NCBI RefSeq assembly: GCF_008630065.1
Contig: NZ_VWPL01000033.1
Location: forward strand, 1 to 38,212
Length of the DNA stretch: 38,212 nucleotides
DNA from: Blastochloris sulfoviridis
Lineage (GTDB): Bacteria; Pseudomonadota; Alphaproteobacteria; Rhizobiales; Xanthobacteraceae
Direction of reading: 5' to 3'
Below, in pieces: positions 1-13,419 of this stretch (position 1 is its first letter; every line of letters starts with the position of its first letter). Below the pieces are notes generated by a model, which was not told the DNA's origin, searched no databases, and saw only the letters and a program-made list of their open reading frames with translations. The translations under genes and the position numbers were made by a program.

Positions 1-48
1 GCCATCCGCCTCACCCTCAAGGGCGAGCACATCCCCGTCCCGGCTTGA
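1..48 (+). CDS. C-terminal end of an unidentified protein (partial)
   Basis: The first 15 codons from base 1 form an open frame ending in TGA at 46-48, reading AIRLTLKGEHIPVPA. Nearly every third position is G or C, as in the real genes of this window, which is the only support for its being coding. The gene starts outside the window. I do not recognise the family and assign no function. Confidence 0.35.
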   Translation, partial: AIRLTLKGEHIPVPA

Positions 49-353
49 CGACGCCCGCAGCGGGCTGAGCAGTTACGTCTGCCCAGTCACCAAGCACCCG
101 GCAGACTTGTCCCAGGAGATGGAAACGCTCCTGGTTTTGACGACAGGTCTCTGGCTTACGACGCGTCATCGAGGGTTCACTTTCGTTCGTCTCTCTGATC
201 CCTACCTGCTCGAGGTACGTCCTCGACGCTTTGACCCCAATGCTCACCACCACGGCTCTTTACCGCAGCAGCTTGGGGTGGTTTGGAACCCGCTCTTGGA
301 AGCCGATTCCGAAGGGCCTGCCTTCATCTCCTATGCAGCTTTGACGCAGTCGG
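49..353. other. Intergenic stretch with no recognisable gene
   Basis: About 300 bases between the partial gene and the IS remnant. Short open frames exist on both strands but have no family-like sequence or ribosome binding site. The minus strand has several short stems, and a degraded non-coding RNA or mobile element end is possible but unproven. Confidence 0.4.
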
Positions 354-1326
354 TCAGTTCATTGCGAACCTCCTTCTTGCGTGCGCCTGCGGCACACTTT
401 CAATCCGCCAGTGATCGCGGATGGCGCTGGCGAAAGTGGAAGCGGGCAGCATCACGGACGAGACATAGAATGCGGTTTCGTGCCGGGGTTTCCACAGTCC
501 GGTGGCGGCGGCGCGCACCTCGGTCCGGCGCTCGACGCGCACGACGGCGGCATTCAGCGCCTCCCACCCGGAACCGTCGAGGGATGCGCCGACGGCATAG
601 ACCTCGACGCGGCGATCCTCCTGGCGATTGCGTCCGAGATTTCGGCTGTCGCAGGCCGCGACCGGCGGTGTGGTGGCGACCAGCTCCTCGATGCGCCGGA
701 GCAGGCCCGGCTGGTTGTCCTTCACTTGGACGATGAGGTCATTGCCGGTGTCGCGGGCAATCTCGAATGTTTTTTTGGCAGTGCATGGCATCGAGCGTGA
801 ACACTCGCCCGGTCAGCCCGAGCGTTGCGATCAGGGTCTGCACCGCCGGGATCTCGTTGGACTTTTCCTCGACGACCTCATGGGCGAGGATGATCTGGTG
901 GTCGACGGCGAAGGCGCTCAGCACATGGACGGCCTTGCGGTCATGGAAGGCGTCGAAACTTTGCCGCAGCGTCTTGCCGTCGATGGCGATGAACCGGGAC
1001 GGCCCGGCGCCACCGGACCGGTCGAGCGCCTCGGCATGACGCCGGAACGCCCGCTCCAGCTCATCCGGATCGATCCGCTGCAGGATGCCGCGCACCGAGG
1101 TGTAGGCCGGCGCCCGCCGCAGCGCCGCGGTCGGAAACGCCGCGTTGAGCAGTGCCAGCCGGCGGTCAATCAGCGCGTGGATTTGCCGGTAGGACCGCGC
1201 GCCGCTCAGCATCGCGATGATCGAGAACAAGATCACGCCGCCTTGGCTGTACATCTTGCCTTCGGCGCGGCGGCGGTCCGGAATGGCCGCGAGGCAGGAC
1301 TCAAGATCGACGCTCAACATGGGCAA
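354..1326 (-). pseudogene. ISAs1-family transposase, frameshifted and C-terminally truncated
   Basis: The first part (1326 down to about 770) starts MPMLSVDLESCLAAIPDRR. It carries the family N-terminal region and the first DDE aspartate in FIAIDGKTLRQS, then DAMHCQK. The second part continues the DDE domain in another frame with KKTFEIARDTGNDLIVQVKD. The break falls in a run of seven A on the coding strand (T at 770-776); eight A would restore CQKKTFE. A -1 slip on that run would also restore it, so programmed frameshifting is conceivable. However, the C-terminus diverges after DHWRIES, where family members continue with a tryptophan- and aspartate-containing block, and it stops early. I therefore call it a pseudogene. 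Confidence 0.8.
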
Positions 1327-1439
1327 CCTCCGAATCGGTTGCTCCCCATAGATTCAGAGCGAACGCGTCCGAAAAAGCGAAAAACGCTCCCTCACGCCAA
1401 AGCCTTAGCCTCATAGTCCAGAGCGTTGAACAGCCCTGC
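354..1439 (-). mobile_element. ISAs1-family insertion sequence remnant
   Basis: The remnant consists of a broken transposase gene plus one likely terminus. The likely outer end at 1421-1439 reads CAGGGCTGTTCAACGCTCT on the minus strand, which fits ISAs1-family termini as I remember them (they start CAGGG). No matching inverted repeat is visible on the low-coordinate side, where the transposase also loses its C-terminus, so this end appears deleted. The element is probably immobile. Confidence 0.7.
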
Positions 1440-1546
1440 AGTCATGCCCTGTCGTGCAACGCGACGCTTCGTTGGCGAACGACGGGGCACGCAGCTTGCG
1501 GAGAGACCGGGACAGAGGCGACTCCGCTGTCCCGACAGGAACTTTA

Positions 1547-1671
1547 AATCAACGGCCCCGGACGCTGACGCGCGGGGCCGTTGACTCTCACGGATTTTCT
1601 TTCGGGAAATCAGAGATTTCGCGAAACTCTGCGACCGGACCAACGGCCAGCCTTCGCTGCCGTTGGTCTTA
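1547..1671 (+). repeat. Mosaic three-hairpin repeat, copy 1
   Basis: About 125 bp in three parts: a stem CAACGGCCCC...GGGGCCGTTG (1550-1583), a central block with CGGATTTTCTTTCGGGAAAT, and a stem CCAACGGC...GCCGTTGG (1640-1666). The same order recurs at 2256-2378 and, inverted, at 8522-8645. It is non-coding and resembles a dispersed palindromic (BIME-like) element. Confidence 0.8.
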
Positions 1672-1685
1672 CATGGCCGTCGGTT

Positions 1686-1871
1686 TCACATGGCGCTGCG
1701 TCCACGCAGCATGTTGGTGACGAACAGCACCACAGCGAGCAGGAGCGCGATCCAGAACAGAGTCGTCGCGAAGCCCGTCGCGGTTCCAGCGAGGCCGCCG
1801 AATCCAAACACGGCCGCCACCAGCGCAATCAGCAACAAGACGATTGCCCAGTTGATCAGATTGCCAATCAT
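1686..1871 (-). CDS. DUF1328-family small membrane protein
   Basis: A 61-residue protein beginning MIGNLINWAIVLLLIALVAA, with the glycine-rich centre FGFGGLAGTATG and a second hydrophobic segment, TTLFWIALLLAVVLF. Two membrane helices around a GFGGIAG-type loop are typical of DUF1328, a widespread envelope family of unknown function often induced by stress. The start was chosen because GGAGG lies seven bases upstream; a longer frame exists but lacks this site. An EcfG-type promoter lies 37 bases upstream, which supports a general stress role. The gene sits between two copies of the mosaic hairpin repeat. Confidence 0.85.
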   Translation of the reverse strand: MIGNLINWAIVLLLIALVAAVFGFGGLAGTATGFATTLFWIALLLAVVLFVTNMLRGRSAM

Positions 1872-1907
1872 GGAATTCCTCCATTTGTTTGATGATCGAT
1901 CCTGCAC

Positions 1908-1932
1908 AACGCGCGGTATTTTAGTGCGTTCC
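1908..1932 (-). promoter_or_regulatory. EcfG-type (general stress response) promoter for the DUF1328 gene
   Basis: On the minus strand, GGAAC (1928-1932) is followed after exactly 16 bases by CGTT (1908-1911). This matches the alphaproteobacterial EcfG consensus GGAAC-N16/17-CGTT. It lies at the right distance and orientation for the DUF1328 start at 1871. Confidence 0.7.
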
Positions 1933-2521
1933 ATGCCCGATCATCTGTTTTCGCGAATTCCGGCGGACGCCACATTCACACTGCTCTATTGCAGGTCTCT
2001 CGATTGCAGGTCTATTGCCAGTATCCTGCCTGTTGCGTGGATCCTGTCCGCCTCACGCGCCGAGATGTTCGGCATCATCGCGCCGAACACCCTACTGGCG
2101 ACCCTCCCCGGCCAGATATCGCCTTGGCCAAGTACTGCCTTGACGAGGCATTGCCTTGGCCATGCATTGCCCTGGCCATTCATTGGATCTGCTGGCCAGG
2201 AGGTCGCCGTCTGCGAGACCCGGTGCGGCGAGGAGGGGCAGCGCGGCGGCAGATGATTCCAACGGGCCCAGACGCTGACGCGTGGGGCCGGTGACTCTCG
2301 CGGATTTTCTTTCGGGAAATCAAATATTTCACGAAAATCCGCGACCGCAACCAACGGTCCGCGTTCGCGGCCGTTGGCATGAGACACTGTGTTGGTCGCT
2401 GCCGAACACACGCGCTTGCGATAGGCGGCGCTTGAGGCGACACTTGCCGCCTATCTGCCCTGCTTTGCCGAGTTCGCTGCGGTCTCGACGTTCGTCCGCA
2501 GCGGGTTGCCGGCCGGTCCGG
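1933..2521. other. Intergenic region holding repeat copy 2 and no gene
   Basis: Apart from the repeat at 2256-2378, this stretch contains only short frames with no family character. At 2120-2180 there are several near-copies of CCTTGGCCA-like words (TTGCCTTGGCC, TTGCCCTGGCC), a small irregular direct repeat. Confidence 0.4.
2256..2378 (+). repeat. Mosaic three-hairpin repeat, copy 2
   Basis: It has the same three-part layout as copy 1. A CCAACGGGCCC stem with the shared centre GACGCTGACGCG comes first, then the block CGGATTTTCTTTCGGGAAAT, then the stem CCAACGG...CCGTTGG ending near 2377. Sequence changes in the stems are partly compensatory. Confidence 0.8.
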
Positions 2522-2713
2522 TCAGACGCTGTCGACACCCTTCTTGATGGCGTCCTTGGCTTTTCCGATCGCCTGCTGCGCCTCGCCCTTGCGCTCTTGC
2601 AGCACGCCTTCGGCTTCCAGGTTCTCGCTGCCGATGACCTTTCCGACCGCCTGCTTGACGTTGCCGGCTGCCTCGTTGGCCATTCCCTTGATCTTGTCTG
2701 TGGTGCTGCCCAT
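2522..2713 (-). CDS. CsbD-family stress protein
   Basis: A 63-residue hydrophilic, charged protein beginning MGSTTDKIKGMANEAAGNVK, with the CsbD features KGxxNEAAGxxKQAVGKV, a central ENLEAEG and a C-terminal GKAKDAIKKG. The length matches the family. CsbD proteins are abundant under general stress in many bacteria; their molecular role is unknown. The start was chosen from GAGGAG seven bases upstream. A GGAAC motif lies upstream but without CGTT at the right spacing, so EcfG control is only possible. The gene is divergent from the sensor kinase at 3128. Confidence 0.88.
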   Translation of the reverse strand: MGSTTDKIKGMANEAAGNVKQAVGKVIGSENLEAEGVLQERKGEAQQAIGKAKDAIKKGVDSV

Positions 2714-2840
2714 GGGAAGCTCCTCTTTCATGGGAACCGTGATCGGTTCCGTAATTAACAATCCCGCCGGGCCCCAGAAAGTTCCTTGCCAACGACTGTC
2801 CGCGGACTGAAATCGGTCCAGGATCGGCCGCAAAATAATT

Positions 2841-2859
2841 ATCCTATTTGAAATAGGAT
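2841..2859. promoter_or_regulatory. Perfect 19-bp palindrome, candidate operator
   Basis: ATCCTATTTGAAATAGGAT is a perfect inverted repeat with 9-base arms and a single central base. It lies in an AT-rich patch between the divergent CsbD gene and the CheB/CheR-kinase gene. Its symmetry, length and position suggest a binding site for a dimeric regulator. The regulator is unknown. Confidence 0.5.
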
Positions 2860-3127
2860 GTTCCTATTATCTTGTCTGCATTTCGGCTAGTCTGAAGCTC
2901 TGCGGCCGACGCTAGAATCAATCTAACCTTATTGCGGGTATCGATTCTTGCAGGGCGGCGGCTGCTATCTTGCAGCGGCGGCCGTGCGCGAGGCGGGTTG
3001 GACGCGGGCAGCCGTGGGCAACACTGTGTCTGTTCCGAAGCCCCGGCTCGTCGGCGGATCCGCCTGCACGAGGAGCCGGCCTGGTTGCAAGTCGCTTTGG
3101 ACATCACGAACCGATGAGACACGTTTG

Positions 3128-6302
<3,175 letters not shown>

Positions 6303-6310
<8 letters not shown>

Positions 6311-6725
6311 CCTGCTCGGCCGCCCGCTCCGTATTCTCGTGGCGGAGGATGACGCCCTGATCGCCTTCGATCTTGTCGATGCGCTCGAAATGTTCGGCTG
6401 CGTGGCGGCAGGCCCGGTCGCCACCGTCAAGGCGGCGCTCGAGCACGCCGACGATCCGGCCAATGCGATCGACGGCGCGCTGCTCGATCTCGATCTGCGC
6501 GGCCAGCGGTCCTATCCGGTCGCCGCCGCCCTCATGCGACGGAACATTCCGTTCGCCTTCACCTCGGGCTACGGAATTGAGGCGATCGAGGCGGACTTTC
6601 GCGCCTGCCCTTGCCTGCTGAAGCCGACCAATCGATCGGACCTGCTCGCCGTGCTGCGCGGGTTTCTCACCGCCACAGCCGACGCACCGCAGAACCTTGC
6701 CGGACCGGACGCGCAAAGCGCCTGA
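6303..6725 (+). CDS. Single-domain response regulator
   Basis: 140 residues forming one receiver domain: acidic pair Asp16-Asp17 in VAEDDALIAF, probable phosphoacceptor Asp62 in LLDLDLRG, a Thr/Ser in FTSGYG, and the conserved lysine in LLKPTNRSDL. There is no output domain. It overlaps the upstream HWE kinase gene by eight bases and is almost certainly its phosphorylation partner. Such stand-alone receivers act by protein-protein contact or as phosphate sinks. Confidence 0.9.
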
Positions 6726-6924
6726 CAGGAAAGTCGGCTGGTCAAGTCGGAGCTTTGTCTTCGCTGTCGTCGGCATGAATAGCGCGCGCGCCGAACCGGC
6801 CAAGCAATCTGCCTCGCGAAAAGGAGAGCGCATTGATTCGTTCAATGGGCTCCGACATGGATCAAATTGCCGCGGCAGGCGTTGTCAAGAGCAGGCTTCG
6901 CAGTGAAGCTGGGAGAAGCCTCAA

Positions 6925-7680
6925 ATGACACGCGTGCTTCGTGCACCATTGGTGACGGCGCTGGTGATCGCGATTGCCGGCCTGTTCGGCGCGTCATCGG
7001 CAAGCGTTGCCCAAGACACGCAGAACTCTTCGGGTCATAGAGCGGGCGCATCGGCGCCATCGCAGCAAAAGTCGAGGGCAGTCGTCGCGCCACGCAGCGG
7101 CGGCAAGTCCGACGCCATGCCCCGGCGCGCCGCGCCGCGCAATGTTGCCCCGCGCGCCTCGGGTCGATCCGCAACCGTTCCGCGCCAGGCTGCCCCCAAC
7201 CAGGCCAAGCCCTACCAGGCCAAGCCCCGCCAGGCCAAGCCCCGCCAGGCCAAGCCCCGCCAGGCGGCTCCCGGTCAGGCAACGCCGTCCCGGCAAGCCA
7301 AGCCCCGTGAGGAGGCCCCGCGGCACGCAACGCCGTCCCGGCAAGCCACGCCGCGCAACGCCAGCCGCCCGGCGCGCGACCTGCAGGGCGTGTCCCTGCG
7401 GGGCGCCAAGCGAGTCGCCGTCGGCGGCCGGAACTACGCGATCCATCGCGACAGCCATCGCGTACGCCGCTCCGACGGCTGGAGAACGTTCGTGGGGCTC
7501 AGCGCGCTCGGCAGCGTCGCGATCGCCGCAGCGACCTATTATCCCTACGCCTACATCGATGCGCCGGCGCGGCTCTGCGATGGGCTGACCGAAGACGGCT
7601 GCCGGCTGCGCTGGCAGGAGGTGCCGACGATCGAAGGCCCGGCCGCATACCAGTGCGTCGCCTATTGTCCGTGGCAGTGA
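6925..7680 (+). CDS. Exported protein with an Ala/Pro/Lys/Arg repeat region
   Basis: 251 residues. The N-terminus MTRVLRAPLVTALVIAIAG followed by GASSASVAQD looks like a Sec signal peptide. The middle (about 90-150) is low complexity, with tandem QAKPR units encoded by near-identical 15-base repeats around 7200-7265, and would be strongly basic and unfolded. The C-terminal 75 residues look folded: a hydrophobic stretch, GLSALGSVAIAAATYYPYAY, then four cysteines in ARLCDGLTEDGCRLRW and QCVAYCPW. I recognise the general type from Hyphomicrobiales genomes but know no function. The basic repeat could bind envelope polyanions (inference). It precedes two small stress-type membrane proteins. Confidence 0.7.
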   Translation: MTRVLRAPLVTALVIAIAGLFGASSASVAQDTQNSSGHRAGASAPSQQKSRAVVAPRSGGKSDAMPRRAAPRNVAPRASGRSATVPRQAAPNQAKPYQAKPRQAKPRQAKPRQAAPGQATPSRQAKPREEAPRHATPSRQATPRNASRPARDLQGVSLRGAKRVAVGGRNYAIHRDSHRVRRSDGWRTFVGLSALGSVAIAAATYYPYAYIDAPARLCDGLTEDGCRLRWQEVPTIEGPAAYQCVAYCPWQ

Positions 7681-7758
7681 CGCCGGCGCGGAAGACCGGA
7701 TGCGACAGTCACGTGCGTATCGAAAGACGGACCGACAGCCAGAAAGGGACACCAGACC

Positions 7759-7902
7759 ATGAGCCGAAACGTCCTCTACACGATCGTCGCGGTCCTCGTC
7801 GTCGCCACCGCAGTCCTGGGTTATCAATACTACCGGGACCGGAATACGACCACCATCGAGCTCAATGTCGGCGAAAGAGGCATTTCCATCGACCGGAAAT
7901 AG
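7759..7902 (+). CDS. Small single-helix membrane protein
   Basis: A 47-residue reading frame beginning MSRNVLYTIVAVLVVATAVL. One N-terminal membrane helix is followed by GYQYYRDRN and a short soluble tail, ELNVGERGISIDRK. The sequence AAAGGGA lies about 10 bases upstream. The helix plus a GERGISI-type tail occurs as small hypothetical proteins in related bacteria, as I recall. The tail probably faces the periplasm or cytosol with no catalytic role; function unknown. Confidence 0.65.
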   Translation: MSRNVLYTIVAVLVVATAVLGYQYYRDRNTTTIELNVGERGISIDRK

Positions 7903-8023
7903 CCGCACGGCTTTTCGGATGTCGCGACGATCGCGCCATCCCGGTGACCGCCGATCAGCGTCTCATTTGCGCATGCGATGAAGATTGAGCTGGCCGGCGA
8001 GCCTCTGAAAAGGGAGATACGCC

Positions 8024-8188
8024 ATGTCGCTTGGAACCATCCTCATCGTCGTTCTCGTCATCTTCCTGCTGGGAGGCTTCAGCGGCCGCCTGGGCGGCTA
8101 TGGCTACGGGTTCGGCCATGCCGGCGTCGGAATTCCAGGCGTCATCCTGATCCTTCTCGTGGTCCTGTTGCTGCTCGGCAGGCTCTGA
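8024..8188 (+). CDS. DUF3309-family small membrane protein
   Basis: 54 residues beginning MSLGTILIVVLVIFLLGGF. Two hydrophobic helices are separated by the glycine/tyrosine segment GRLGGYGYGFGHAGVG, and the end is LLVVLLLLGRL. This helix-GxGYGYG-helix pattern is the DUF3309 signature as I know it. AGGGAG lies eight bases upstream of the ATG. Function is unknown; relatives are commonly found among general stress genes, which fits the neighbourhood. Confidence 0.8.
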   Translation: MSLGTILIVVLVIFLLGGFSGRLGGYGYGFGHAGVGIPGVILILLVVLLLLGRL

Positions 8189-8303
8189 CCCCGCAGCCGG
8201 ACTTTGTGGGCGAGCGCTCAGGGCGCGCACGCCCCCGCGCGGCGGCGTCACCGTGGCACGCCGCGCGAAAGCCGGGGCAGAGATATTCTGCCGGCAAGAC
8301 CTA

Positions 8304-8348
8304 TGTGGCTGGCAAATCACGTGTATCACATGTGATTTGCCAGCCACA
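8304..8348. repeat. Perfect 17-bp inverted repeat
   Basis: TGTGGCTGGCAAATCAC (8304-8320) is exactly complementary to 8332-8348, with an 11-base loop that contains a further GTG/CAC pair. It lies between the convergent DUF3309 and Crp genes. No T-run follows, so it is not a classic terminator. It could still end or stabilise transcripts from either side. Confidence 0.6.
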
Positions 8349-8403
8349 TCTGCTTGAGCAAGTCACATGTGCTTGATCCAGAATTCGCGGATCCACCTTT
8401 CCG

Positions 8404-8447
8404 GTTGATCCCTCGGATAAAGGAAGTTGATCCTTCGGATAAAGGAA
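8404..8447 (+). repeat. Two tandem 22-bp units
   Basis: GTTGATCC(C/T)TCGGATAAAGGAA occurs twice head to tail with one mismatch. The flanking CTTTCCGGTTGATCCC is close to part of the hairpin at 37778-37818, so both may belong to one dispersed repeat family. Confidence 0.6.
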
Positions 8448-8521
8448 ACGGTCTCGAAAGCCATCGGGATTTGGGCAACCGGAATACGAAACTCCAGCTT
8501 GATCAGCCGAATTTCGCATCA

Positions 8522-8645
8522 TACCAACGGCCGCGAAAGCGGACCGTTGGTTCCGCTCGCGGATTTTCGCGAAATCTCTGATTTCCCAAAGGAAAATCCG
8601 CGAGCGTCGACGGCCCTACGCGTCAGCGCCTGGGGCCGTTGGTAT
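8522..8645 (-). repeat. Mosaic three-hairpin repeat, copy 3 (inverted)
   Basis: This is the inverted counterpart of copies 1 and 2. It runs stem CCAACGG...CCGTTGG (8524-8551), then a block around AAATCTCTGATTTCC, then CGACGGCCCTACGCGTCAGC and GGGGCCGTTGG. Part order and orientation are reversed as a unit, so the three parts behave as one element. Confidence 0.78.
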
Positions 8646-8766
8646 CAAGGACTTGGAGCGGCGATCGCCCCCGCATCGGCCTCTCATGCAGAGGGCTGAA
8701 ACAGCGTCGAACAGCGCTGTCGATGAGACGCTGGTGCCGGGCGTGGCGACCCGGATGCGTCCCTTG

Positions 8767-9495
8767 TCACTTTTCCGGAAAGTCTCTCATGAAGGGCTCA
8801 TCCAAACCATCATCCATGAAACTATAGTCTCGTATTGACAGATTATCGAGCAAAATGGCATTGAGCAGAGATCTATTAACGGTTATTCCATCTTTATATT
8901 CGATAAATCCAAGCTTTCTGAATTTGTTCATGAAGTAGCTGACGCGGGACCTGGTTGTTCCGATCATATCTGCCAGGGTTTCTTGGCTTAGATCTGTTGT
9001 TATGTGCTCGGCTTCTGATTCTGTGCCATAATTCGCCAAGAGCAGCAGCAGTCTGGCGAGGCGTTTTTCGCTCGAGTTTAACAACTGGTCGACAAGGTCT
9101 GACTCGACCCGGATTTTTCGTGCCAGAAGGTGGGAAATGAACATTTCGGCAAAAGACGGCTCTTGCTGAAGCGCGCGAAGAATTGTCGCCTTTTCGATTT
9201 TCACGATAACGGAATCGGTCAGGGTCGTGACCGTCGCGATACGATACGGCGGTCCGGACAGGCATGACTCGCCAAAGAAGTCGTTCTCCCCGAGCAGGGA
9301 GATCACAGCTTCCCGGCCCTCCTTCGATACGACCGCAACTTTCACTTTGCCGCTTCGGATATAATAGACGGCGTTGGCGGGAGCACCCTGCGAGTATACG
9401 ATTTTGGCTTTGCGGTACGCGCCGACGCTCCGTCCCTCGCCAGGTTTGGCGAGAAAGATCCTAGGATCAAAAGACGACTTGATTTCGCTCGCCAT
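8767..9495 (-). CDS. Crp/Fnr-family transcriptional regulator
   Basis: 242 residues from the chosen start MASEIKSSFDPRIFLAK. This matches where family members usually begin; an upstream in-frame ATG at 9555 would add 20 residues. An N-terminal cyclic-nucleotide-binding fold (YSQGAPANAVYYIRSGKVKV, LLGENDFFGESCL) is followed by a dimerisation helix and a winged helix, LSQETLADMIGTTRSRVSYF, which is the Crp-type DNA-reading helix. No Fnr-type cysteine cluster is seen, so oxygen sensing by iron-sulfur is unlikely. Base composition is visibly more AT-rich than in most neighbours. It is divergent from the collagen-like locus, 430 bases away, and is the obvious candidate regulator of it (inference). 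Confidence 0.9.
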   Translation of the reverse strand: MASEIKSSFDPRIFLAKPGEGRSVGAYRKAKIVYSQGAPANAVYYIRSGKVKVAVVSKEGREAVISLLGENDFFGESCLSGPPYRIATVTTLTDSVIVKIEKATILRALQQEPSFAEMFISHLLARKIRVESDLVDQLLNSSEKRLARLLLLLANYGTESEAEHITTDLSQETLADMIGTTRSRVSYFMNKFRKLGFIEYKDGITVNRSLLNAILLDNLSIRDYSFMDDGLDEPFMRDFPEK

Positions 9496-9925
9496 GAAGT
9501 CCGCCCAGCTTGCAGCCACCGGTCGAACAACGGATGGTCGCGCAAACGGTTTCATTTTTCCGCGAGCGGTCTCCGTGCGGAAGCTGTCCGGCGGAAACGT
9601 CCGCCAGGACGCTCGCCAATCGCCGTAACGGCCTGATTATTGGTCGAAAAATCATCTTTCCGACGATCGCGCCGGATGCCTTGCCGCATCCGCTCAATCA
9701 CGGTTTCGTGATCGATTCGTCGTGGATTCCGAGCGATTTTGCGCAGTTATCGAATCCGGGCCGTCGCAAAATTATTCACGCTGAATGGGCTTTATGTAGA
9801 GCTTTGCGCGCGAATTCCTGAGGTTTTCGCGTGACCTCTGCTGCCGACCTGATTTCGAAGCCCATGCCACAGATGGGTCGGCCATCAAACAAATGTTTCA
9901 ACATAAAAAATGAAGGGGAAGACTC
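9496..9925. other. Divergent regulatory region upstream of the collagen-like locus
   Basis: About 430 AT-enriched bases between the Crp/Fnr gene and the head-domain gene. No convincing gene is present. It contains the interrupted palindrome at 9697-9712, several TTATTC/AAAATTATT patches, and a strong ribosome binding site (AAGGGGAAG) just before 9926. Confidence 0.5.
9697..9712. promoter_or_regulatory. Interrupted palindrome, candidate Crp/Fnr-type operator
   Basis: ATCACG-GTTT-CGTGAT is a perfect 6+6 inverted repeat with a 4-base spacer. Crp-family dimers bind two-fold symmetric sites of about this size. Its position in the divergent region makes it a candidate, but the half-site differs from the classical TGTGA. 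Confidence 0.35.
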
Positions 9926-10282
9926 ATGAGCAACGAAATATTCAGAGCATCTGGCGTCGATCCCAACGATGGTGCCAAGATCGTCTATGTCTGGTGTCGC
10001 GACAACAACCAAGACAGCTACACCCTCATCGGCTCAGGCTATGTCGTGGGTGCGCAAGCCGGGCTTCCCCCGGGCATCCGGCCTGGACAATTTTGCGTTG
10101 TGTTCATTCTTCCGCCCGGACACTCCGCCGATACCATCGTCATCACGGACGATACGAACGGCAAGGAATTCCTGCCTAACGTCAGCGTGATTCCGTGCTC
10201 CACCTCTGCGGTCTTTCAGCCCGGGGTGGGCGCGATTTCCGATGGCGCTGCGGCGGACGCCAGTACCGCGCGCCTGGCCTAG
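9926..10282 (+). CDS. Small head-domain protein, apparent paralogue of the collagen-like protein's N-terminus
   Basis: 118 residues beginning MSNEIFRASGVDPNDGAKIV, with AAGGGGAAG nine bases upstream. It has no signal peptide. The pattern DNNQDSYTLIGSGYVV...FCVVFILPPGHSADTIVI parallels residues about 20-70 of the next gene ([12 protein letters not shown]...[17 protein letters not shown]). The two therefore look like copies of one beta-rich domain, here without a collagen tail. It ends in an Ala-rich tail, SDGAAADASTARLA. It sits 52 bases upstream of the collagen-like gene, probably in the same operon. It could trim, cap or co-assemble with the collagen trimer (inference). I know no named family. 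Confidence 0.7.
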   Translation: MSNEIFRASGVDPNDGAKIVYVWCRDNNQDSYTLIGSGYVVGAQAGLPPGIRPGQFCVVFILPPGHSADTIVITDDTNGKEFLPNVSVIPCSTSAVFQPGVGAISDGAAADASTARLA

Positions 10283-10310
10283 GCCAATCCTCAATCTCGC
10301 TGAAGTATGA

Positions 10311-13148
<2,838 letters not shown>

Positions 13149-13164
13149 GGCTGGTCTTGACCAA

Positions 13165-13194
13165 GGAGAGGTCGGCAGGATTGCCGGCCTCTCC
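13165..13194 (+). terminator. Hairpin between collagen-like gene and exporter gene
   Basis: GGAGAGGTCGGCA (13165-13177) pairs with TGCCGGCCTCTCC (13182-13194), with one G-U pair and a GGAT loop. It lies 16 bases past the collagen stop and is followed by a weakly T-rich stretch. It could partly stop transcription, so that the structural protein is made in excess over its exporter, or protect the upstream mRNA. Confidence 0.6.
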
Positions 13195-13419
13195 ATCTTC
13201 TGTCTGTCGGCAGTTTTGGTTTCTATCGGAGAGTGCGTCGGCTGATAGGATCTGAATTGCCGGCACGTCAACGTGACGGAATTCGACTTACTGAAGTCGC
13301 TCGTCGGCGTTATGCGGCAACTCTATATTCGACTTCGTCAGCTTCAGGAGTTTCGAGAGAACCAACTTCGACTTTACGTATCTATCTTGGATAGAGCGAA
13401 CGAGTGCAGGGCTCTCAAT

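Noticed and set aside
49-353. Possible group II intron or other ribozyme fragment on the minus strand
   Set aside because: Some words such as ACGAAAGTGAACC recall intron domain I, but I could not find a domain V or intron ends, and no reverse transcriptase is near.
2755-2785. EcfG promoter for the CsbD gene
   Set aside because: GGAAC is present, but the nearest GTT-like -10 is about 20 bases away rather than 16-17.
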